From: Chloroflexota bacterium
Lineage (GTDB): Bacteria; Chloroflexota; Anaerolineae; Aggregatilineales; UBA2796
Direction: 5' to 3'
DNA length: 6,386 nt
NCBI GenBank assembly: GCA_003695215.1
Contig: RFIM01000015.1
Location: 1 to 6,386, forward strand
Both the position numbers and the translations under genes were made by a program. How positions within the stretch are numbered: position 1 is the stretch's first letter; the number at the start of each line of letters is the position of its first letter. Under the pieces are notes generated by a model. The model worked only from the letters and a program-made list of their open reading frames with translations. It had not been told where the DNA came from and ran no database searches. Shown one piece after another: positions 1 to 5,800 of the stretch.

Positions 1-434
1 GGCGGCACGGGACGGGCAAATTGGCTGGTGCGATCGAGCGGATCGTCAGGCGGGTGTTGTAGAATCTCGCGCGGCACACGACTAGTGCGATCGAGCGGAT
101 CATCAGGCGGATGTTCTAGCATCTCATCTGGTAACTCGCGGGCAGGGTTGCTTGGCGCATGCGGAGGCACTGACAATCGGCCAGTTTGTCTAGTGCTTGA
201 TAGAGGCACACTCGAAGTGGGTGGATCGTCAGCTGCGGCCGTGATGACGCGCGGCGGCAGCTGTTGTGCTGCCAACTTGGAGCGCTGATCGTCCAGGAAG
301 TAACGCGGCGGCCACAATTCACGCACGTCTGTGCTTCTGACGCGCCCGCGCTGCAAAGTGATGATAAGTGCGCGTGACAAAAGAAATGTTGCTAAAACAA
401 TTACCACTATCAGGATGAGCGTTGAAGTGTTCAT
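1..434 (-). CDS. Partial single-pass membrane protein with Pro/Asp-rich tail and tandem repeats
   Basis: This frame starts at an ATG (432-434) and stays open for 144 codons to the window edge, so the C-terminus is missing. I do not recognise a family. Residues 5-27 are a strongly hydrophobic helix (TLILIVVIVLATFLLSRALI), followed at once by RGRVR. With no charge before the helix and several arginines after it, the positive-inside rule predicts N-terminus out and tail in the cytoplasm, which is an inference. Residues 36-60 are polar (WPPRYFLDD), and from about 60 the chain is low-complexity, rich in Pro, Ser, Thr and Asp. Residues 102-120 and 121-139 are two tandem copies of a 19-residue unit sharing HPPDDPLDRTS. 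A clear Shine-Dalgarno site (444-450) supports the start. The gene lies 35 bases downstream of the 211-residue gene and is probably co-transcribed with it. A role as membrane anchor or scaffold is possible but unproven. Confidence 0.72.
   Translation of the reverse strand, partial: MNTSTLILIVVIVLATFLLSRALIITLQRGRVRSTDVRELWPPRYFLDDQRSKLAAQQLPPRVITAAADDPPTSSVPLSSTRQTGRLSVPPHAPSNPARELPDEMLEHPPDDPLDRTSRVPREILQHPPDDPLDRTSQFARPVP
18..131 (-). repeat. Two tandem 57-base coding repeats (19 residues each)
   Basis: Two head-to-tail units, 75-131 and 18-74, encode 19 residues each. The proteins match at 14 of 19 positions, with HPPDDPLDRTS identical. By hand alignment the DNA matches at about three quarters of positions, with an unbroken 17-base match (28-44 against 85-101). 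The array may continue beyond base 1. Confidence 0.85.
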
Positions 435-443
435 AAAGCTACG

Positions 444-450
444 TCCTTCT
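444..450 (-). promoter_or_regulatory. Ribosome binding site of the partial membrane-protein gene
   Basis: The minus strand reads AGAAGGA here, with its AAGGA core (444-448) 9 bases from the ATG at 432-434. This is normal Shine-Dalgarno spacing and fixes the start. The surrounding GAAGGACGT and CTTTATG blocks recur in the leader of the upstream 211-residue gene, but much further apart there. Confidence 0.75.
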
Positions 451-469
451 CTGAATCAAGCGCCATGCG

Positions 470-1105
470 CTAGAAACGCGGCGCTAACCAATACAAACCC
501 TGCCGCACTTCTCTGTAAGGCGTCAGATCAGGCTCTAGCGTACGTAGAACTGCCTCCTGGATCAGAAAATTGCCGGCTGCTAGGAAATTATGGCGCGCTT
601 CAGGATCGCTACGCAATTCAGATGGCAGTTGGCAAGAGCGCTCGTAGCCCAGGGCAGCAATCTGGAAGGGCGCTACGCTGTAGATGCTCAGGGCTATGTC
701 ATAGAAAACTTCATCGAGCGCCTCAAGTTGCGGATGCTCACGGCGCATCAACAAACCGCCTGTGATGCCCTTGAACATGCCGATTGGCACTAAAATCGAG
801 ACGCATTCGAAGATCGAGCGCGTCGCTTGCACATCACAGCCGACCGCCTGCCCGTTCACAGCAATCTGGCCGTGCTGCTTGACCACAGCCGTTGGCGGCG
901 GCACTTGAATCGGCACTTTTTCAGGCACTGCGCAGTTTGGCACGTAGCGCGCCGCTAGCGGGCCGTTCAGCAAGACATGGCTCCAGAGCGCGTTCAGCAC
1001 ATCATGCCACTGCCTATCGCGCAGCGATTCGAAACTCAAGTTCAGTTCATAGTGGCCGCCTTCCCAGTACAGGGCTGGCTCGGCATGGCGTGAAAGTTCG
1101 AGCAT
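470..1105 (-). CDS. Hypothetical protein, 211 residues, family not recognised
   Basis: A complete frame from ATG (1103-1105) to TAG (470-472). An in-frame TAG at 1112-1114, three codons upstream, makes this ATG the first possible start in the frame. I do not recognise the protein. It has no signal peptide or clear membrane helix and is probably soluble and cytoplasmic. The N-terminal part is aromatic-rich (ALYWEGGHYELNLSF, then a helix around WHDVLNALWSHVLLNGP at 33-49). A proline-rich turn (VPIQVPPP, 64-71) leads into a probably beta-rich middle (about 72-117), followed by a mostly helical C-terminal half. Cysteines lie at 58, 90, 101 and 158 without a CxxC pattern. A TATAAT hexamer upstream suggests its own promoter, and the next gene begins 35 bases after its stop. 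The competing plus-strand frames over this stretch are short and look like shadows. The evidence that it is a gene is its length, promoter and neighbours; its function is unknown. Confidence 0.7.
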   Translation of the reverse strand: MLELSRHAEPALYWEGGHYELNLSFESLRDRQWHDVLNALWSHVLLNGPLAARYVPNCAVPEKVPIQVPPPTAVVKQHGQIAVNGQAVGCDVQATRSIFECVSILVPIGMFKGITGGLLMRREHPQLEALDEVFYDIALSIYSVAPFQIAALGYERSCQLPSELRSDPEARHNFLAAGNFLIQEAVLRTLEPDLTPYREVRQGLYWLAPRF

Positions 1106-1134
1106 AAAGTGCTATAGCCTGTTAGCACGTCCTT
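1106..1134 (-). promoter_or_regulatory. Possible split ribosome binding site with a hairpin in the spacer
   Basis: The only good Shine-Dalgarno core, AAGGA (1130-1134), is 24 bases from the ATG at 1103-1105, too far for normal use. The spacer is one C, then a 20-base inverted repeat (1109-1128), then TTT. If the repeat folds, the effective gap falls to about 4 unpaired bases. Split Shine-Dalgarno sites of this kind are known from phage T4 genes 25 and 38. No better site is seen closer to the ATG. Folding here is inferred, not shown. Confidence 0.5.
1109..1128 (-). repeat. Inverted repeat, 6-base arms and 8-base loop
   Basis: The arms GTGCTA (1123-1128 as read on the minus strand) and TAGCAC (1109-1114) are perfectly complementary and flank the loop ACAGGCTA. 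The element sits between the Shine-Dalgarno core and the start codon of the 211-residue gene. It could be an RNA hairpin or, as DNA, a protein-binding site. Confidence 0.7.
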
Positions 1135-1146
1135 CGCTTGAAGCGA
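1134..1146. repeat. Short inverted repeat near the predicted transcription start
   Basis: TCGCTTGAAGCGA on the plus strand is a near-perfect palindrome: 5-base arms around TGA, or 6-base arms around one base. It lies 5 to 17 bases beyond the TATAAT hexamer, at the expected transcription start, so it could be an operator or the 5' end of the mRNA leader. It is too small to call as a terminator. Confidence 0.35.
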
Positions 1147-1150
1147 TTTT

Positions 1151-1156
1151 ATTATA
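1151..1156 (-). promoter_or_regulatory. Candidate -10 promoter element (TATAAT) for block B
   Basis: The minus strand reads a perfect TATAAT in an AT-rich patch within the only sizeable gap between genes. Transcription would begin near 1144, giving a leader of about 39 bases. No convincing -35 hexamer lies 16-18 bases upstream; at 17 bases the sequence is AGCCGC. An extended TGn motif is also absent. The promoter may therefore depend on an activator or be weak, or the match may be chance. Confidence 0.5.
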
Positions 1157-1243
1157 GCTTATTGTTGCAAAAAGCGGCTTTGAGATGCGTATCGGGAAAG
1201 TAGATGCTGCATTTGTTGCGGCAGATGCGCTCGCTACAGCTGC

Positions 1244-2026
1244 TTAGCTCGCTCCTGATGCGTGCGCGGAGGCTATTTGTGCGTTCTGCCGAGCGCTATG
1301 TGCCTGATAAGCAGCAACAACTTCTTCAGGCGTGCCTTCGGCCATCAAGCAGCCATGATCGAGCCAAATGGCGCGGTCACATAGCTCACGGACTACGTCC
1401 ATGCTGTGCGAGACAAGCACTAGGGTACGCCTTTCGGCCTTCAACTGGCGCAGCTTTGCTAGGCAACGCGCCTGAAATGCCATATCGCCGACAGCAAGAA
1501 CTTCATCCATCAAGATGATCTCAGCAGGCGTGGCCATAGCTACTGCAAAAGCGAGGCGCGCTTGCATGCCGCTTGAATAATACTTGATCGGCGTCTCTAA
1601 AAACGGCTCGATCTCGGCGAAAGCAGCGATCTCTGAGACGCGGCGGGCCATCTCTGCCCGTGTATGACCATAGAGCGTGCCATTCAACAAGATATTTTGG
1701 CGCCCACTCAGTTCGCTATGAAAGCCTGCGCCTAGCTCTAAAAGTGCCACTAGGCTTCCGCGCACGCTGATTGTGCCGCTTGTTGGCGCGTAAATACCTG
1801 CAATGAGCTTGAGCAGAGTGCTTTTGCCGCTGCCATTGGCGCCGATGATGCCGAGCGCCTCGCCTTGTGCCACACTCAGCTGAATCTCGCGCAGGGCCGT
1901 GAACGGCACGCGTTCAAGGCGGCGCCAAAAACGTATCAGGTCTATGAAAAAACCACTAACCGTTCGAGCACGGTCGCGCACAATGGTGAACGTCTTAGTG
2001 ACATTGTAGACTTCAATGCACGTCAT
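1244..2026 (-). CDS. ABC transporter ATPase, Wzt/TagH-type polysaccharide exporter
   Basis: This 260-residue protein is the ATP-hydrolysing subunit of an export ABC transporter and should act on the cytoplasmic face of the membrane with the permease encoded just upstream. Visible motifs are Walker A GANGSGKST (62-70), the family-typical LLELGAGFHSELSGRQN around the Q-loop (95-111), the signature YSSGMQARLAFA (150-161) in place of LSGGQ, Walker B EIILMDE with the catalytic Glu (169-175), D-loop AVGD (178-181) and switch His207. LELGAGF and YSSGM mark the Wzt/TagH/RfbB branch, which exports O-antigen, capsule-like glycans or teichoic acids. The chain ends about 35 residues after the NBD core, so the C-terminal carbohydrate-binding domain of long Wzt proteins is missing. 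Its ATG overlaps the permease stop by 4 bases (2023-2026). No strong Shine-Dalgarno site precedes it, which fits translational coupling. The substrate cannot be read from the sequence. Confidence 0.95.
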   Translation of the reverse strand: MTCIEVYNVTKTFTIVRDRARTVSGFFIDLIRFWRRLERVPFTALREIQLSVAQGEALGIIGANGSGKSTLLKLIAGIYAPTSGTISVRGSLVALLELGAGFHSELSGRQNILLNGTLYGHTRAEMARRVSEIAAFAEIEPFLETPIKYYSSGMQARLAFAVAMATPAEIILMDEVLAVGDMAFQARCLAKLRQLKAERRTLVLVSHSMDVVRELCDRAIWLDHGCLMAEGTPEEVVAAYQAHSARQNAQIASAHASGAS

Positions 2027-2808
2027 AGCGATTCAGCAAAATAACGGCTGGCACGCCCGAAGACTCGCGCACCGATTGCGAGAAAAAAGAGAGCGGCAAG
2101 CGCCGAGAGGCTGATCAAATCTAGGTCAGGGAAGCGCCGCTCGTAGATCGCTTGCCGAAAGGCGCTGATCAGCGGCGAGAGCGGATTGATGAGCTGAATG
2201 AGCGTCCGTGCGCTCATGCCCAGAATCAGCCGCTCAGGCGGAATTGACTCTAGGCTGTAGATGATCGGCGTCATGAAAAACCAACCGAACATAAAGACAC
2301 TCAAGAACTCTTGTGTATCGCGCAGATAGACGTTCAATGTAGCTAGCAATGCGCCAAGCCCGCTGGCAAGGCATGTCAGCAAGCCCACCAATATAGGCAA
2401 AGCAAGTATGCCTGTGCCCAAGCCACGCCCGCTCAGATAGAGCAAACCGATAACGACGCTAAGCGCAAGGCTGAAGGTCACTAGCTCGGTCAGGATAGCG
2501 GCTGCTGGTAGCACAGCGCGCGGAAAGGCGATTTTCAGCACCAAGCCGCGGCCGTTGGTCACGCTGATAGCAGCGTTGACGACTGCTGCCTGAAAGTAGT
2601 TCCATGCCAACAGCGCCGAAAGCACAAACACAGGGAAGTCTGGCGTCTCATTTGGCAACAGCACAGTGAATACAAAGGTGAAGATCAGCGTGAAGAAGAG
2701 TGGATTGACCAAGCTCCAACTGGCACCGATCAACGTGTTGTTGTAGCGCAAGCGCAGGTTCAGCAAAGCAAGGCTGAGCGCCGCATCACGATAGCGCCAC
2801 AAGCTCAT
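2023..2808 (-). CDS. ABC-2 type transport permease, Wzm/TagG-like
   Basis: This 261-residue integral membrane protein is the permease partner of the downstream ATPase; two copies of each would form the exporter. Hydrophobic stretches at about 28-51, 60-80, 100-125, 133-157, 168-186 and 231-251 give the usual six membrane segments. Family hallmarks are the amphipathic N-terminal lead RYNNTLIGASWSLVNPL (21-37), the NVYLRDTQEF motif (159-168), WFFMTPIIYS (176-185) and the C-terminal NPLSPLISAFRQAI (208-221). The length is typical of Wzm/TagG permeases. The ATG lies in a 4-base overlap with the stop of the TPR gene (2805-2808), and GGAGAG (2818-2823) sits 9 bases upstream. The same ABC-2 family also includes drug and peptide exporters. 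The NVYLRD and NPLSP motifs together with the Wzt-like ATPase favour a polysaccharide or lipid-linked glycan, which is an inference. Confidence 0.93.
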   Translation of the reverse strand: MSLWRYRDAALSLALLNLRLRYNNTLIGASWSLVNPLFFTLIFTFVFTVLLPNETPDFPVFVLSALLAWNYFQAAVVNAAISVTNGRGLVLKIAFPRAVLPAAAILTELVTFSLALSVVIGLLYLSGRGLGTGILALPILVGLLTCLASGLGALLATLNVYLRDTQEFLSVFMFGWFFMTPIIYSLESIPPERLILGMSARTLIQLINPLSPLISAFRQAIYERRFPDLDLISLSALAALFFLAIGARVFGRASRYFAESL

Positions 2809-5800
2809 CCCGAAGCGCTCTCCAACAAGTAGTGTAAGACTTTCATGAGCGCAGCGTTCGGTTGCGCCTCGCGCCGCAGCAGATCGAGCGCCGCGCGATA
2901 CTCAGCGCTTGCCAAGCGCGCCTCAGCTGCATCGGCGCCGTGCAAGAGCGCCAACAACGCTTGCGCAGTCGGATCCGCCGTGGCGAAGATCAGCTCATGA
3001 CGGCGCCCGCGCACAGTGGCGATCAGATCGTCAAGGTACTGCTGCAGCATGTCTAAGCGTCCTAGCGCAAGGCTGTGCTGCGCTTGTAATGCGATCACGA
3101 AAACAAGGCTGCGCAGGTCAGGCAGGCGCGTTCGCTCTAACAAGGAGCGCGATTGCGTGGCTACGTCCAGTGCTTGCTCATGTCGAGCGATCTCAGCGCG
3201 CACTTCAGCCAAAGCATGCTCGATCTCCGGTTCAGGGGCGATCTGCAAGGCTTGCTGAAAAGTCTGGACGGCGCGATCTAGCTGACTGAGCGCCTGCTGC
3301 GCTCTGCCAAGCGCCAAATAGGTCTGGCCGAGACGCGCTTTGTTCGGGCGCGCTAAGGTATGTTCAAGGCGCAAGGCTTCCTCACAGGCTTTGATCACCT
3401 CGCCGTGGCGACCGAGCTGCGCGTATAGACGCCTTAATTCGGCCAGAGTGGCTAAATATGCCTCAGGTGCGCGCTGCGCATCCTGATAGACCAACGCGCT
3501 ATGCTGATGCGCGGCAGCGCGCCCTAAATCGCCACACTGCTCATAGGCTGCGGCAAGCGCCTGCAAAAGCGCGATCAAAGTGGCAGGCGCCTGGCGCGCT
3601 TGCGCTTTTTCCAGCTCAAAAGCACGCTCCAGGTGTGGAATAGCCTGCTGTGGGCGCTGAAGCGCGAGCAGAATCTCGCCCGTGGCGCGCTCGGCTTCGG
3701 CGCGCTGAACGCCTTGGCGCTGCTTGTCCAAATGCTCAAGCGCTTGCCCATAAGACTCGAGCGCCGATTCAAGGTGGTCATAGCGACGCTGCAAATTGCC
3801 GAGCGCTAGCCAAAGTGCGCCGCGCTGTTCAGGCACGGCATGAGCAATAGCCTCTGTGTAGTGCCGCTGCGCAGCTTCGTAATCATCAAGCGCGGTATAG
3901 CAATCAGCCAGCGCTTGTTCAAGTTCAGCGCGTTTTTTCGAGCCAGGCTCGAGCAGCGCCAGCGCTTGTTCGTAAGCTTGAGCAGCGGCTTCAAACTGAT
4001 TGAGCTTCTGCAAGGCAGTGCCGAATTCAGCCAACAGACTCTGACGCGCTTCAGGCGGATGTTCGAATTGCAGCACTTCCTGGTAAGCAGTCGCGGCACT
4101 TTGATAGGCTTCAAGGCGCATTTCAGCGCGCGCGAAAGCGGTCAGAATTGTGGCATAGCGTTGCGGCTCGTTGAACTGATCGATCAGGCGCAAGGCCTGC
4201 TTGAAGGCCTCAGCGGCGCCGCGCGCTTGCCCAATGGCCGCGTGCGCCGTGCCGAGATCGGCGTAGAGCTGCGCCATGCGCGCTGAGCTGGGCTTGGTCG
4301 TGCGTTCCAGCACGCGCAGTGCGGCTTGAAAAGCCTGAATGGCAGGCTCATAACGCTGGAGGCGGAAATGCGCCTCAGCTGAGAGCATCAAGGCTTCAGC
4401 CTGCTGTTTGCTATCCGAAGCGCGGCTGAACAGGGCTGCGGCAACTGCATAATGCTCAGCGGCTTGCTCGTCATTGCCGCAGCGGCGGCAGGATTCGGCA
4501 GCTTCGAGCGCGATGAAGGCGCGCTTTCGCTCATCGCGCTCGTTGAACATCGCTTGCGTATAGTAGTGTTCAGCGCCGATGTGCGCGCGGCTGTGCGGCA
4601 CGCAGGCACGCGCTGCGCACAGGTAAATATCGCGCCATAGCGCCGTATAAGCGTCCTCATGACGATCGAGCGCTAAGGCAGGCGCAAGGACTTCTATCGC
4701 CTCTGCTGAACGTCCTAGACGCCTGTATAGCTCCGCTAGGTCGCGGCGCGCTGCCCATTCAGCAATAGTCTGTGGCGCACTCTGCTCGACAATCTGCAGT
4801 GCGCGCTCGGCGAGGTCTACCAGCTCAATCGGGTCGCGCTCGGCGAAGGCTGACTCGAGCGCGCTGCGCAAATATAGACCGATAGCGAGCGCCTGTACAG
4901 CAGGTTCAGGATGCGCCGTTGCCTGAGGCAAGCGCGCCGCGAGGATGCGCAGCCAATGCTCGTTAATCTCCTGCGCACGCTCAGCGCGCCCATAGTGCAT
5001 CTGACGCCTCGCTTGCTGCGCATAAGCAAAGCCGAGCAGGGCTAGGTCGGCTGTTTCTTGTTGCCCGTGCAAGGCAGCGATCGCCTCAGCGCCCGCCTCA
5101 AGCGCCTCAGCATGGCGCCCTAGCGCTGTCAATGCCTCAGCAAGCGCCAAATACGTCAAGACGGTCTCTGACGGCGTGAAGCTCAGCGCCCGTTGATAAC
5201 AGATAACAGCGCGTTCATATTGGCCGCGCTCACGGTAGCCATCGCCTAGCGTATGTAATATATGCGCACGCGCCGAGTCATCGTGTAGCGCGCTGAGCGC
5301 CTTCAGGGCGGCTTCAAAGGCTGCGCTCATCCGCTCAAAGTCGTTTGCGCGCTGCGCCAAGCGTCCCAGCACACAGCAAGCGATCGCCTCAGCTTCAGGA
5401 TCAGGGCGCTCGGCGCGCAGAGTGCGCGCTTCTTCAGCGGCGCGCTGCGCCTCATCGCTTTCGTTCAACATCAGGCAAAAGTGTGCGTAGAGCGCCAAAC
5501 TCAGGCGTTGGCGTGCGAAAGCAGCATAGGGTTGCCGCGCCTCATACCACACGCCTTCTGCGCCGACTAGCAGCGCCGCTTCGCGCAGGTGGCCGAGCGC
5601 CGCCAAAGCGCGCGCCTTTGCACGGGCCACTATGCCGCGCCATGCGTAGGGCGTCACAGTCTCGAGCGCCTGATAGGCGCTCAGCGCGTTGCTCAGATCG
5701 CCTTGTAAGTGGCAGCTCAAGGCGCGCGCCCAGAGCGCTGTGAAGCTGCCCTCAGGCGCGCTGCGCAGCGCCTCGGCGTGCCTGCCTGCCAAGATCAGCG

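Larger units (their letters stand above)
1106..1243. other. Intergenic gap between the exporter operon and block B
   Basis: This 138-base gap is the only one longer than 35 bases in the window. Its half nearer the 211-residue gene holds the TATAAT hexamer, two inverted repeats and the leader. The half nearer the ATPase (1157-1243) shows no clear feature. There is only a five-T run (1169-1173, minus strand) after a very small AAAGC/GCTTT pairing, which is not convincing as a terminator. Read-through from the ATPase gene into block B therefore cannot be excluded. Confidence 0.7.

Noticed and set aside
18..131. Direct repeats considered as a CRISPR array or attachment site
   Set aside because: The two units are directly adjacent without spacers, only about three quarters identical, and in frame within a protein, so they are a coding repeat.
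28..765. Plus-strand open frames at 28-288 and 331-765
   Set aside because: They lie antisense to the membrane-protein and 211-residue genes. Their translations are Ser/Gly/Arg-rich with no domain, and the minus frames have better starts and neighbours.
1126..1128. GTG closer to the Shine-Dalgarno core as an alternative start for the 211-residue gene
   Set aside because: It is out of frame with the gene (23 bases from the ATG) and lies directly beside the Shine-Dalgarno core with no usable spacing.
1134..1160. Possible plus-strand terminator: short palindrome followed by a T-rich run
   Set aside because: The arms are only 5 bases with a 3-base loop, and no plus-strand gene ends here. The T-rich run is better read as the minus-strand TATAAT region.
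1165..1182. Possible minus-strand terminator after the ATPase gene
   Set aside because: The stem AAAGC/GCTTT has almost no loop and overlaps the T run, so it would not fold into a stable terminator.
5077..5387. Two GCGATCGC octamers (5077-5084 and 5380-5387), like the cyanobacterial HIP1 element
   Set aside because: Only two copies in 6.4 kb, both within the TPR coding frame, is far below the density in HIP1-rich cyanobacteria and fits local codon use.
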